A stretch of DNA of 64,000 bases from Pseudomonas sp. IAC-BECa141 (GCF_020544405.1 NZ_CP065410.1:3472001-3536000), one strand, 5' to 3'. Shown: positions 36,201 through 44,469, counted from the first letter of the stretch. Made by a program: numbers and translations. Notes: generated by a model from the sequence alone, not told the origin.

Positions 36201-39169
36201 TGTGCGGTCAGTGCGAAGGCTTGCTGGCTGGAGATTTCGCCGCCCTGGTTGTTCACCCCATTGAGTTGCTTGAGCAGCAATTCGCCGGGCGCATTGATCA
36301 AACCGTTCTGGTTGTTCAACTGGCCGTTGTTCAAATCAAGACTCAGGCTGGTCTTGCTGAACAGTTCACCGCCCTGCTGATCGAGGCCGGTGACCGACAT
36401 GGTCATGGCTTGCTGACTGGCGATGCGGCCTGCAGCGTTGTTGACCTGCCCCGCCGTGAAGTCCAGAGTTCCACCACTGATCAGTCGCCCGCCCTGACTG
36501 TTGTCGACATCACCGCTGTCGATCCGACTTTTGTCCTTGCCGGAGATCAGACCTTTCTGACTATTGTCGAGACTGGCGCTCTTGAGTTTCAGAGTGCTGT
36601 CGGTGCTGATGGAGCCACCCTGATTGAGCAGCGCGCCAAGACTGGTCAACGCCAGGGCACCGGCGCTGGTCAGGTTGCCGGCATTGTTATCGACACGGCC
36701 GGCATTGAGGGTCAACGTGCCTTCGCTGCTGATGAGCCCCTGGCCGTTGAGCAGTGCATCGTCCAGTGTGATGACCAGGCCTTTAAAGCTATCGAACGAG
36801 CCACCCGTGTTATCCAGCGTGCTGCCGGTCAGTTTCGTCGCACCACTGGCGACGATCATGCCTTTGTTCTGGTTGATCAATCGGGTAACAGCAAGCTCCA
36901 GATCGCTGGCCGCGAGAATCTTGCCTCCGTCGCTGTTGTCCAGACGCTGGCCCTTGATGTTGAGCAACAGGTTGCCAGATAGCTCGCCCGCTCGGTTATC
37001 GATGTCATCGACCGCGAGAGTCAGCGCTTTTTTGGTGCCGATCAGCCCGCCGTTACGGTTGTCGAGTGTGGTGCCGGTCAGGCTCAGATTGCCCTGTGCG
37101 ACCAGTGCGCCGCCCTGCTGTTGCAGCAGACCGATGGTCGCGGTCAAGTCGCCCTGGCTGGAGATTCGCCCTTTGGCGTTCTGCACCTCGCCGGCCTTGA
37201 TACCGACAGCGCCGACAGCGCTGACCAGGCCATTGCTGTTGTCCAGTCGCGTGCCCGCGTAGGTAACGCCGGCCTTGCCGATGATCAGGCCGTTGTCGCG
37301 GTTATCCAGTCGATCAACATTCAGCGTCAGTTGTCCGTCGCCTTGCAGCGCGCCGCCACGGTTGTCTGCCGAATCACTTCGCAAGGCCAGTGTGCCTTTG
37401 CCGATGACCTTGCCGTCGCGATTGTCGAGATGACCGGCCCGCGCATCGATGGCGCCTCTGGCAGTGATTTCGCCCTTGTTGCGGTTGTCGAGCAGACCAC
37501 TGACCCGCACTACAAGACCGCCATCGCTGACCACGACCCCGGCGTCCCGGTTATCGAGGCTGCCGGCCCTGAGATCGAGAGCAACGCCGGAACCGAGCAT
37601 GCCGTCGCGATTGTCCAGCGCTGCACTGAGATCAATGTTGAGCCCCAGATCACCCAGAATCTGGCCGCCGAAGTTGTTGACCGACGTCCCGTTGAGTCGA
37701 GTGATACCGGAACTCGAAATCTGACCGTTGCTGTTGTTCAACTGACCGATCGTGGCCGTCAGGCTGCCCTTTGCGTCGATCAAGCCTTGGCTGTTGTGCA
37801 CTTGATTGGCGGTCACGTTCAGCGCGCCTTTGCTCAGCACACGCCCGTCATTCTGGTTGTCCAGTGTCCCTGCAACGATGCTTGCGATCTGCGCAGCACT
37901 CAGCGTGCCGCCCTGGTTACTCAGCACCTGCGCGGCATTCACCGCCAGATTGCGGCTCGCCACCAGGCTCTTGCCACGGTTGTCGATGTTTTGCGCACTC
38001 AGGCTCAGATCGCCATTGGCATTACGACCGCCGTCAGCGTTGACCCCGGCTTCAATGGCGCCGGCATTGGTCAATTGACCGCCCGCACTGAGGCTGATGC
38101 TGTCCCGCGCCGCGAGGGTCTGCCGGTTGGTCAGGTCGCCTTGGGTTTGTGCATTCAACGAAGTGCCGGCGTAGACCGCCGAGCGCGTCTCCAGGCTGGC
38201 GGCCTTGACGTTGACCGCGCCGGTGGCGGAGGTCTCGGCCAGGCTGAGCTGGCCGTTGGCGTCGAGCTGAATGTCACCGCCGCTAGCAATCAGTTTGCCG
38301 TCGAGTTTCACCCCGACCCCGGCCTCGGTGCCGACCAGTTTGATCGCACCGGCGTACATCCCGCCCAGCGCCGAAGAGTCGATGGCCAGTTGCGGTTTGG
38401 CGCTGCCGTCGTCGGCGCGGGCCGTGGCGTTGAGGTTGTCGGCGTTGACGTCGTTGCGCCCGGCAACGATGGTCAGGTTTTTCGCCTGGATCTCGGCGTT
38501 GATCTTCGCGCTGCGGGTGATGATTTCGAAGCGGTCGACGTTGGTTGCGTTGAGCCCGGCGCCCTCAATGGCGACGCTGCCCTGATCGACCTGGAAACGG
38601 TCCAGCCGACCGCTGCCATCCAGCACCGGTTTGCCGGTGGTGAGGGTGACGCGGGGCGTGTTGATGAAACCGCAACCGTTGCAACTGATGCCGTACGGGT
38701 TGGCGACGATCACCCGTGCCGACTGCCCCGCCACTTCGGTGTAACCGCGCAACTGGCTCGGGCTGCCGCCGATGACTTCGTTGAGGATCGCCTGTGCCGA
38801 ACCACTGTTTTTCAGGTGCGGGTTGTCAATGATGTAGCCGCCCAGTTGGGTGGACGAAGCCTGGTTGGAGCCGTTGTTGAGGATGACGCCCTGCGCGCTG
38901 ACGTTGTACTCATGGAACTGGTTGTGCGACAGCCCGCTGCCGTTGGGCGTGGCGATGTTGATGATCTGCACGCCGTTGCCGGCGCGATCAAGGGTGGTGC
39001 CGGGGTTGGCCACCACAATGCCGTCGGCCTGGGCCCACATCGGTTGCCAGAACATGACGTTGGCCAGCAGAAAAGCGATCCCGCGCTTGGGCATGCCCAG
39101 AAAGGTATCGCGGCGTTTTACGGCCGCAGATGGCAGGCGAGCGAGGAAGGCGTACTGGCGAACGTCCAT
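27278..39169 (-). CDS. cdiA: CdiA/filamentous haemagglutinin-type exoprotein with a TNT (NAD glycohydrolase-like) C-terminal toxin
   Basis: 3963 residues from MDVRQYAFLA; 23 in-frame upstream codons lack family resemblance. An extended signal peptide ends at about residue 48 (MWAQA). The TPS secretion domain covers about 49-300, with ANPYGISCNGCGFINTPRV at 156-174. From about 350 to 2150 run FHA repeats of the LDNRxGxI type, including near-duplicate blocks. Further haemagglutinin repeats follow to about 3290, then a DUF637-like region (about 3480-3590) and the pretoxin motif ARNATQYNWLLHRE at about 3600. The last 91 residues are a TNT domain: LPVGTKLDRYGG, GSFLSPQGVPYDQRALAPGS, YEVLKPLPV and IAPAFGQPGGGTQ. 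No His occurs in that domain. Codon use becomes AT-rich at the tip, as expected from tip exchange. No CdiB gene is in the window. Confidence 0.9.
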   Translation of the reverse strand: MDVRQYAFLARLPSAAVKRRDTFLGMPKRGIAFLLANVMFWQPMWAQADGIVVANPGTTLDRAGNGVQIINIATPNGSGLSHNQFHEYNVSAQGVILNNGSNQASSTQLGGYIIDNPHLKNSGSAQAILNEVIGGSPSQLRGYTEVAGQSARVIVANPYGISCNGCGFINTPRVTLTTGKPVLDGSGRLDRFQVDQGSVAIEGAGLNATNVDRFEIITRSAKINAEIQAKNLTIVAGRNDVNADNLNATARADDGSAKPQLAIDSSALGGMYAGAIKLVGTEAGVGVKLDGKLIASGGDIQLDANGQLSLAETSATGAVNVKAASLETRSAVYAGTSLNAQTQGDLTNRQTLAARDSISLSAGGQLTNAGAIEAGVNADGGRNANGDLSLSAQNIDNRGKSLVASRNLAVNAAQVLSNQGGTLSAAQIASIVAGTLDNQNDGRVLSKGALNVTANQVHNSQGLIDAKGSLTATIGQLNNSNGQISSSGITRLNGTSVNNFGGQILGDLGLNIDLSAALDNRDGMLGSGVALDLRAGSLDNRDAGVVVSDGGLVVRVSGLLDNRNKGEITARGAIDARAGHLDNRDGKVIGKGTLALRSDSADNRGGALQGDGQLTLNVDRLDNRDNGLIIGKAGVTYAGTRLDNSNGLVSAVGAVGIKAGEVQNAKGRISSQGDLTATIGLLQQQGGALVAQGNLSLTGTTLDNRNGGLIGTKKALTLAVDDIDNRAGELSGNLLLNIKGQRLDNSDGGKILAASDLELAVTRLINQNKGMIVASGATKLTGSTLDNTGGSFDSFKGLVITLDDALLNGQGLISSEGTLTLNAGRVDNNAGNLTSAGALALTSLGALLNQGGSISTDSTLKLKSASLDNSQKGLISGKDKSRIDSGDVDNSQGGRLISGGTLDFTAGQVNNAAGRIASQQAMTMSVTGLDQQGGELFSKTSLSLDLNNGQLNNQNGLINAPGELLLKQLNGVNNQGGEISSQQAFALTAHDLDNSNGKLLSQQGLTVRIAQALNNAKGVISGTSLDSHSASLDNQEGLISSRGPLTLTTDNTLDNQLGTVIADGKLELTAQTLDNRGGSIAGKSDATVQAKKLDNQDGQLIATGVLKLDADLLDNRQGGLLGSTRTMTLNVWDLDNRGGEISTNSDLQVTGKKLDNSDAGKIFTAQSLTLTVEQLINRNKGLISAGTSLDLHGDSLDNSGGELLSQQAMALTLSGAFDNSQGKVSSESALTVNTSQLTNMKGSLSSAADLTIESRGSVDNQGGAVVTDGALVLDSTRLDNRQAGILSAKGAASVTTGDYDNSTGKLSSADTLNLVAGKVTNRDGGQIGSQGALTASVTGLEQQGGKLFSNTRLSLDMNNGQLNNQNGLINAPGTLLLKQLNGVNNQGGEISSGEAFTVAAQNLDNGNGKLLSTQSLTLRIAQALDNVKGMIGAASIDTRAGSLNNSGGSLISRADLDLTADGLLRNDNDGLISAAQALRIGSADLNNQGGVLQGIGSVTLNAMALNNRDKGLINSQGSLSLTATALDSSNGGEVSAGGDIDLTLTSLTQNGGRLLGDKSVNVDLANGDLDNTNGLLTAKGPLTLKRLRDLNNQGGEISSSLGFDVIARALNNNAGKIISGEKLKLSGTTLTNQNGLLSGWQQLSVSGDSLDNRANGTLSSRNGDVSVDLKGALLNSGNGALVSQGNLTVNAASLDNSDKGILSSAAGQTLTLKGALNNNQGGLIDSGAALDITSAALTNAGGFINALQALTANASSLDNSGGKLAANGAITLNLSGLLNNNAGKLAGTGPVVIKGVSDLSNRNGQLASQGSLQLLTGSLDNGSKGTIAAKDDLQITASTAVRNDADGLIYSQTGSLQLKAASLANGKGSIQSQTGLTLDVTGDLDNQSGKIIAQEGDVTVGAASIDNRGGILSSIKGALEARTVGVLRNGFDLNNNRQGGVIQAQGLTLSALAGLDNNGGRISAQGTDANITTAAFDNRNGVIYAKGLVSVNGASLDNGAGQIAGERIDFSLGGALSNGAGIIESNTQLTVKAASVNNQNGRLRSLGNSGKTEFQIGGQFDNRNGVLETANTDMTLAVGSFLNGGGQLNHVGRGKFDLSTANVIGAGGSITTGGLLDLTADTWNNSSVIQAGRLNVNVRQFSQTASGKLLASELLQVRGGNWTNEGLIASDGFIDMQLTGAYGGNGRMSSQRGINFSAAQLSVGAAGSIAAGTTSTINVGAALVNSGRITSSEDLTVNAGSVVNYGTLGAAQNLTINTPSLLNDRGLIFSGNDMTLSVGNLTNQNGDFYGLGNVAIKGYGTAQASQVSNLSGSMESGKTFKIDAANFANRTSGDDGTQSFALNRKLVTGFIGVQCGDCSGGTYDVNLIAHEVFEGGQDNDTTASSLVTAGGDFVFNGGEFLNSKSTLSASGNITINANNMRNVGAVSGSIERTRIYRTGAIDSGSFNTFMPEVVAYNQRNNPDFPNVYYIDGTGNFAQGVVTSTTGREPGHDGGTTYVITIKDSVTNKSVGDLTLSGYRWGNTSLQSQYDPNNLVQMPTRLDGFTLTSDKEVARDGTSPTAGRNAVIQAGGNVSITATKDLQNSVIHQDYGSTGGTNKVGNTNVGNSGTTVIRINSQLPPDVAQQQVNPLSLPGFSLPTGENGLFRLSGQGAADTAPVGTTGPAPTWTMGGQVVATEGHVVAGSSGGPRNLFIDAPPAVSDSTRAVDTFHRSPSVVTAVASTVDVNVPVKSAGPGMKDRGNDARESIDTRPVTRVAGLPDTKAPSNAHKYLIETNPALTNLKSFMSSDYLLGKLGYDPDQSAKRLGDGLFEQRLVQQAVTARTGQAFIDGRSNNEDMFRYLMDNAIASKDALNLSMGVGLTAEQVAALTHDIVWLEEHEVNGEKVLVPVLYLAQANGRLGPTGALIAGNDVTLIAGGNLDNVGTLKATNNLSATAGKDIVNSGLIEAGNRLNLLATNDIINKSGGIITGRDVNLTTLKGDVVNERTITSSDNSTRFGTQHHDYADNAARIEAANDLTVKAAKDINIAGGVMKSGQDMVVNAGRDINVSSAQVTNSVYQDARHNSSDITQLGAEIDAGRDFKADAKRDINVIASQIDAKRDVAIKATGDVVITSAADETHSLSKSKKLTVQEDHVSQVMSGISAGGDVRLDAGKDLSVISSRITAGDEAYLVAGENLDILAAQDSDYSLYDKKKKGSFGKLKLKRDEVTDIKHVGSEIKAGGDLTLSSKGDQLYQVAKLESGNNITLDSGGAITFEGVKDFHDESHTKTNNSAAWVSSKGRGNTDETLRQTQMIAKGNVVIKAVDGLKIDIKDVNQESVSQTIDAMVKADPQLAWLKDAESRGDVDWRRVKEIHESFKYDNSGVGPAAQIAIAIMMSFVMGPGGLALTSGGFGGAIATSLATTAVTSTISNKGNLGAALKDTFSADSLKSAAIAGFTAGVLNYADSNWFAGGTSKTANVLTSSNFTDVAIRTTGRAIITSGISTAIGGGNFGDSFSAALMGQAGSVAMATGFNWVGDTIKFPEGSLEKTVAHALMGGLLSKATGGDFATGAAAAGLNEALTNQLVNFANGNDQLHLMMSQLTGLLAAAAVGGNLQQGAEIARNATQYNWLLHREVVQADNARAACGSGDGAQACRDNITRAVAALDGERQRDMEEFGRKIQLQALQEGWTQEEYNAAKASYFAGVDPKELTSVYPPSMDPGFLAREGWTVVQNKVVEWPGGVVNDAKSFWNAVSSPFDTLGAIAGGIGGLALGFKDWITSPIPSHTLEREFDKVGTASAQELGGMAFDAATGLITAYVGGRAVEWIGGKWVDTKGGSITDGAKVTPPKTQASTGAIADNEAGGFSYYDQFKKADGSWDWPKELGFSGSPIKNTLPVGTKLDRYGGPEGSFLSPQGVPYDQRALAPGSRAGGYYQYEVLKPLPVVQGKIAPAFGQPGGGTQILPDLSERFNVDRLVKEGYLRRTN

Positions 39170-39586
39170 GTTGAAGTCTCTATGCAACAAACATAAATGA
39201 GCAGGCAGACCGCAGGCGCAGCACTTCCCGACGGGCATTCACACGACGCCGGTCGACCGAGAAGTGGGTAAGAGGAAAAATTGCCGGGGCAACCTGGATA
39301 TAGGATCGGTCACGGAGCAGGCCGCGACACATCTGCCAGCTCCCTCATAGCAGCACACTGATGTCACAATAGTGGCGCGATATTAGATGGCCACTATTTT
39401 GGCGTCAATAAATGTATGAATGGGTGCAGCGTTGCCGACGAACGGTAGCAATACAGTCATACCTTTCTGACGATGGTTTCTAAATTCCCCTTCCGGCCCG
39501 CCTCTCGCAATAATCTGTAAACTCTCCCCTCTTTCGCCGCCCTCTCATCCCGGCGGCCATCACCTCTTTATATTGCGGAGTCAGCC
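39170..39586. other. Intergenic region between cdiA and sbcD
   Basis: About 417 bases with no gene and no trace of a TpsB/CdiB gene. It is AT-richer in its middle (39360-39430) and must contain both divergent promoters. The inverted repeat at 39368 is the only clear structure. Confidence 0.6.
39368..39398. promoter_or_regulatory. Operator-like inverted repeat upstream of cdiA
   Basis: AATAGTGGC and GCCACTATT are perfect 9-bp arms around a 13-base spacer, about 200 bases before the cdiA start. The wide spacing suits a dimeric repressor or activator. The binding protein is unknown. Confidence 0.5.
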
Positions 39587-40831
39587 TTGCGTCTGTTTCA
39601 CACCTCCGACTGGCACCTTGGGCAGAACCTGCACGGCCAGGAGCGCGATTTCGAGCACGCCTGTTTTCTCGAGTGGCTGCTGCGCCAATTGAAGCTGGCG
39701 CAGCCGGACGTGCTGCTGATCGCCGGCGACATCTTCGACACGGTCAACCCGCCGGTCAAAGCCCAGGAACGCCTCTACGACTTCATCGTCAGCGCCCACG
39801 AACAGCAGCCGTCGCTGACCATCGTGATGATCGCCGGCAACCACGATTCCGGTTCGCGGATCGAACTGCCCGCGCCGTTGATGCGGCGTTTGCGCACCCA
39901 TGCACTGGGCCGCGTGTTGTGGCTGGATGACGGGCAACTGGATGCGGAACGTCTGCTGCTGCCGCTGCCGAATGCGTCCGGCGAGATCGCCGCGTGGTGC
40001 CTGGCGTTGCCGTTCCTACGGCCTGCCGAAGTGACCGGCGCGCATCTGGGCGATAACTATTTGCGCGGCATCGGCCAAGTGCATGAATGGCTGATCGAAG
40101 CGGCGAACGCCAAGCGCCAGCCGGGCCAGGCACTGGTCGCCATCAGCCACGCGCACATGGCCGGCGGCTCGGTGTCGGAAGACTCCGAGCGCAGCCTGAT
40201 TATCGGCAACGCCGAAGCCCTGCCTGCCAGTCTGTTCGGCCCGAGCATCAGCTACGTCGCCCTCGGCCATTTGCACAAGCCGCAGAAGGTCAATGGTGAA
40301 GAACGGATTCGCTACAGCGGCTCGCCGATCCCGTTGTCGTTTTCCGAAATCAGTTATCAGCATCAGGTGCTCGACGTCGTTCTGGACGGCGAAACCCTGG
40401 TCAGCGTCGAGCCAATGCTGATCCCCCGCTCCGTCAATCTGCAACGCCTCGGCCCTGCGCCACTGGCGGAAATCCTGCTGCAACTGGCGGACCTGCCGAA
40501 CATCGACCTGCTGGCCGAAACCCAGCGCCAACCGTGGCTGGAAGTGCGCGTGACCCTCGACGAGCCGCAACCGGATCTGCGCCATCAAGTCGAAAGCGCC
40601 CTGCAAGGCAAGGCTGTGCGACTGGTGCGGATCGCCGCCGAATACGCCGGTAACCGTGGCGCTGACGGCGCCGAGGACGGCAGCGCGCTGATCGAACTGG
40701 ACCAGCTCACACCACAGGAATTGTTCAGTCGCGCCTGGCTCGACAACTACGGCAGCGAGGTCGATGAGCAAACCCTCAAGGACTTCGCCGAGCTGCTGCA
40801 AGACGTACAGATGGAGGGCGAGCAGCCATGA
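39587..40831 (+). CDS. sbcD: Exonuclease SbcCD, nuclease subunit SbcD
   Basis: 414 residues from a TTG with GGAG 8 bases upstream; translation MRLFHTSDWHLGQNLHG is the family N-terminus. Metallophosphatase motifs are all present: SDWHLG, AGDIFDTVNPP, MIAGNHDSG, HAHMAGG and GHLHKPQ. SbcD, with SbcC, cleaves hairpins and processes double-strand breaks. The end overlaps sbcC by four bases. Palindromic REP and repeat arrays in this genome are natural substrates for such an enzyme. Confidence 0.97.
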   Translation: MRLFHTSDWHLGQNLHGQERDFEHACFLEWLLRQLKLAQPDVLLIAGDIFDTVNPPVKAQERLYDFIVSAHEQQPSLTIVMIAGNHDSGSRIELPAPLMRRLRTHALGRVLWLDDGQLDAERLLLPLPNASGEIAAWCLALPFLRPAEVTGAHLGDNYLRGIGQVHEWLIEAANAKRQPGQALVAISHAHMAGGSVSEDSERSLIIGNAEALPASLFGPSISYVALGHLHKPQKVNGEERIRYSGSPIPLSFSEISYQHQVLDVVLDGETLVSVEPMLIPRSVNLQRLGPAPLAEILLQLADLPNIDLLAETQRQPWLEVRVTLDEPQPDLRHQVESALQGKAVRLVRIAAEYAGNRGADGAEDGSALIELDQLTPQELFSRAWLDNYGSEVDEQTLKDFAELLQDVQMEGEQP

Positions 40832-43800
40832 AGATTCTCGCCATTCGCTTGAAGAACCTCGCCTCGCTGGCCGGCCCGTTCGAGATCGACTTCACCGCCG
40901 AACCGCTGGCCAGCGCCGGTCTGTTCGCAATCACCGGCCCGACCGGCGCCGGCAAAAGCACCCTGCTCGATGCACTGTGCCTGGCACTGTTCGGCGCCGT
41001 GCCGCGTCTGAACAACACCGGGCGTGACGCCAAGGTGCCGGACGCCGACGGCGAAATCGCCACAGGCGACCCGCGCACCCTGCTGCGTCGCGGCACCGGT
41101 GAAGGCTTTGCCGAAGTGGATTTTGTCGGCGTCGATGGCCGTCGCTATCGCGCGCGCTGGGAAGCCAATCGCGCCCGGGAAAAGGCCGGCGGCAAGTTGC
41201 AGGCCAGCCGTCAGAGCTTGCGCGACATCGATCAGGATCAACTGCTCGCCAGCCAGAAAGGTGAGTACAAGACTCAGCTCGAAGCCGCGCTGGGCCTGAA
41301 CTTCGAACAGTTCACCCGCGCCGTGCTGCTGGCCCAGAGCGAGTTCAGTGCTTTCCTCAAGGCCGACGACAACGACCGCAGCGAACTGCTGGAAAAGCTC
41401 ACCGACACTGCGCTCTACACCCGCCTCGGCCGGCGCGCGTTCGACAAGACCAAAGAGGCCCGCGAAGCCCACAAGCAGTTGCAGGATCAGGCCACCGGCG
41501 TGACCCCGCTGGCCCCGGAGGCACGCGCGGAACTCGACGAACGCTTCAACGCCGCCCAACAACAACTCAAGTTGCAGCAGGCGCAGCTCAAGCAGATCGA
41601 GCAACAGCACGACTGGCTCAAGGAGCTGCTGCGACTGCAAGACTCGCAACAAGCCGCCGCCGAACAACTGCGCAGCGCCGAGCACGAGCGAGAGTCGCTG
41701 GCCGGTGAGCGTCTGAAGCTCACCCGTCTGGAACAACTTGCCCCGCAACGTCACCAGTTCGCCCGCAAAACCGAACTGGATGCACAGCTGACGCCACTCG
41801 CTGCCCAGATCCACGCGCACACCCGGCAACATGGCGAGCTGACCGAGCGCCAGGCGCGACTGGAACAGGAGCTCGCCGCCGCGCAGATCGCCCTGACCCA
41901 GGCGCAAACGCAGCAAAGCGAAAGCGCACCGCTGTTGCGTCAGGCGTTCGATGAGCAAAGCACCCTCGCCCGCCTCGCCAGGGATGTAGCGTCGGGCAGC
42001 GAAGCGAAGCAAGCCGCAGAACAGGCCTGCACTCAGGTCCAAAGCGCGATCCAGACCCTGCTCGATCAGCAAAAACAGGTCGCCGATCGCTTGCAGCGCA
42101 TTGCCGCCGATCTTGAGCAAAGCGCTCACTTGGCACCGTTGAGCGAAGCGTGGAATGCCTATCGCGACCGCTTGCAGCAACTGATGCTGATCGGCAACCG
42201 GTTGAACAAAGGCCAAAGCGAACTGGCGTCTCTCGAGGAAAACGCCACCCGCGCCGCCGAAGCGCTCACCACGCAGAAGCAGCAGCTGGAGGTGCTGTTC
42301 AAGGAGGCTGGCGCCGAGCCGGACGCAGTCGCCGAGCAGATCGGCATTCTCGGTACTCTGCTGCAGGACAACCGCAAACAACTGCGCGCCATCGAAGACC
42401 TGACGCGGCTGTGGGCCAGCCAGCAGGATCTGGACAAGCGCAGTGCCGAGCTGCAACAGCGTCAGCTCGATGCGCAACAGGAGCGCGAGCGCCTGACCCA
42501 GGACGGGGTGAAAACCAAGTCCGAGCTGACTGTCGCCGAACAGACCCTTAACGTCACCCGTGAACTGCTTGAGCGTCAGCGTCTGGCCCGCAGTGCCAGT
42601 GTCGAAGAGCTGCGCGCGCAATTGCAGGACGACCAGCCGTGCCCGGTCTGTGGCAGCAACGAACATCCGTATCACCAGCCGGAAGCCCTGTTACAAAGCC
42701 TCGGCCGTCACGATGAAAGCGAGCAGGCCAGCGCGCAGCAAGCCGTCGATCAACTGAAGGAAAAACTCACCGAGCTGCGCGCCGATGTCGGTGGGGTGAT
42801 TGCCCGGCAAAAGGAACTGCTGCAACAGCAGGAGCAACTGGCCGCTCAGCAACAATCGCTGACGCCGAGCATCGAAGCGCATCCGCTCGCGGCATCGTTG
42901 CTGAATCAGGACAGTGACAAGCGCGCTGCGTGGCTGACCCGCCAGAACGAACAACTGAATCAAAGCATCACCCAGGACGAACAGCGCCAGTCCGCCCTGC
43001 TCACGCTGCAAAAGGACGCGGCGCGGCTGACCCAGCAATTGCGGCAGGCCGAGACGGCACACCAGCAAGCGGCGCAACAACTGAGCAATCAGCAACGCGA
43101 ACTGAGCGCTGACCGCCAGCGGCTGGATGAAGAGCTGGCAGCCTTCGCCACGCTGTTGCCGAGCGACACCCTTGATGCCTTGCGCGCTGAACCGGCCGAG
43201 ACCTTCATGCAACTTGACCGGCAGATCGCCGAACGTCTGGCGCAAGTCGAAGAGCAAAAAGAAGAACTGGCCGAACAGCAACAACGCCAGCAAACGCTCG
43301 AGAAGGAACAGGATCGCCAACAGGGCCGTGTCGAGCAATTGCAAAACGCTGAGCAGCAGCTCAACGCACTGACCGAACAGCAACTCGCCAGCCAGCAGAA
43401 GCTGGCGCAATTACTCGGCGATCACACCTGCGCCGAGCATTGGCAGCAGCAACTGGAACAAGCGGTGGAACTGGCGCGCAACGCCGAATCCACCACGACT
43501 CAGGCGCTCCAGGAAACGCGTACGCAAAGGGTGCAAATCGCCGCCGAACTCAAAGCGCAGCAAGAGCGTCTGCAAGCGCTGGAAACCGAAGACCGTGATC
43601 TGGCCGGCAAAATTGCCGACTGGCGCGCCCGTCATCCGGAGCTGGATGACGGCGGCCTTGAAGACCTGCTGCGGATTGATGACGCCCAGGTCGACGAACT
43701 GCGCCAGCGCTTGCAGCGCAACGAAAAAGCCGTTGAACAGGCCACCGTGTTGTTGCAGGAACGTGATCAGCGCCTGCTCGATCATCAGGCCCAACACAAT

Positions 43801-44469
43801 GGCAACCTCGATGCGGAACAACTCGCCAGTGCCCTCGCCGACCTGCAAAACCAGTGCGCGGCCAGCGAACAGCAATGTGCCGAACTGCGCGCCGAGCAGG
43901 CCGAAGACCAGCGTCGCCAGAACGCCAATCAGGCGCTGGCGCAGCAGATCGCCGACGCCTATGCCGAGTATCAGCGCTGGGCGCGCCTCAATGCGCTGAT
44001 CGGCTCGGCCACCGGCGACACGTTCCGCAAGATCGCCCAGGCTTACAACCTTGACCTGCTGGTGCATCACGCCAACGTGCAACTGCGGCAACTGGTCAAG
44101 CGCTATCGCCTCAAGCGCGGCGGCAGCATGCTCGGCCTGCTGGTGATGGACACCGAAATGGGCGACGAACTGCGCTCGGTGCATTCGTTGTCCGGCGGCG
44201 AAACCTTCCTGGTTTCGCTGGCGCTTGCACTGGGCCTGGCCTCGATGGCGTCGAGCACGTTGAAGATCGAATCGCTGTTCATCGACGAAGGCTTCGGCAG
44301 CCTCGATCCGGAATCCCTGCAACTGGCCATGGACGCTCTCGACGGCTTGCAGGCTCAGGGGCGCAAGGTGGCGGTGATTTCCCATGTGCAGGAAATGCAC
44401 GAACGGATTCCGGTGCAGATTCAGGTACAGCGCCAGGGCAACGGTCTGAGCACACTGGAGGTGAAATGA
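40828..44469 (+). CDS. sbcC: Exonuclease SbcCD, SMC-like ATPase subunit SbcC
   Basis: 1213 residues. Walker A is GPTGAGKST (37-45). Two long coiled coils rich in Gln, Glu and Ala (about 180-560 and 620-1060) flank the zinc hook CPVC at about 605-608. The C-terminal half has the signature LSGGETFLVSLALALG at about 1121 and Walker B LFIDEGFGSLD. With SbcD it forms the Mre11-Rad50-type complex. It overlaps both sbcD and the following glutathione transferase gene by four bases, so all three form one operon. Confidence 0.97.
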   Translation: MKILAIRLKNLASLAGPFEIDFTAEPLASAGLFAITGPTGAGKSTLLDALCLALFGAVPRLNNTGRDAKVPDADGEIATGDPRTLLRRGTGEGFAEVDFVGVDGRRYRARWEANRAREKAGGKLQASRQSLRDIDQDQLLASQKGEYKTQLEAALGLNFEQFTRAVLLAQSEFSAFLKADDNDRSELLEKLTDTALYTRLGRRAFDKTKEAREAHKQLQDQATGVTPLAPEARAELDERFNAAQQQLKLQQAQLKQIEQQHDWLKELLRLQDSQQAAAEQLRSAEHERESLAGERLKLTRLEQLAPQRHQFARKTELDAQLTPLAAQIHAHTRQHGELTERQARLEQELAAAQIALTQAQTQQSESAPLLRQAFDEQSTLARLARDVASGSEAKQAAEQACTQVQSAIQTLLDQQKQVADRLQRIAADLEQSAHLAPLSEAWNAYRDRLQQLMLIGNRLNKGQSELASLEENATRAAEALTTQKQQLEVLFKEAGAEPDAVAEQIGILGTLLQDNRKQLRAIEDLTRLWASQQDLDKRSAELQQRQLDAQQERERLTQDGVKTKSELTVAEQTLNVTRELLERQRLARSASVEELRAQLQDDQPCPVCGSNEHPYHQPEALLQSLGRHDESEQASAQQAVDQLKEKLTELRADVGGVIARQKELLQQQEQLAAQQQSLTPSIEAHPLAASLLNQDSDKRAAWLTRQNEQLNQSITQDEQRQSALLTLQKDAARLTQQLRQAETAHQQAAQQLSNQQRELSADRQRLDEELAAFATLLPSDTLDALRAEPAETFMQLDRQIAERLAQVEEQKEELAEQQQRQQTLEKEQDRQQGRVEQLQNAEQQLNALTEQQLASQQKLAQLLGDHTCAEHWQQQLEQAVELARNAESTTTQALQETRTQRVQIAAELKAQQERLQALETEDRDLAGKIADWRARHPELDDGGLEDLLRIDDAQVDELRQRLQRNEKAVEQATVLLQERDQRLLDHQAQHNGNLDAEQLASALADLQNQCAASEQQCAELRAEQAEDQRRQNANQALAQQIADAYAEYQRWARLNALIGSATGDTFRKIAQAYNLDLLVHHANVQLRQLVKRYRLKRGGSMLGLLVMDTEMGDELRSVHSLSGGETFLVSLALALGLASMASSTLKIESLFIDEGFGSLDPESLQLAMDALDGLQAQGRKVAVISHVQEMHERIPVQIQVQRQGNGLSTLEVK

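Noticed and set aside
28433..39196. Many plus-strand open frames across cdiA
   Set aside because: They are shadows of the repetitive LDNRxG coding on the other strand.
40016..44400. Long minus-strand open frames over sbcD and sbcC
   Set aside because: Antisense shadows of two well-identified genes.
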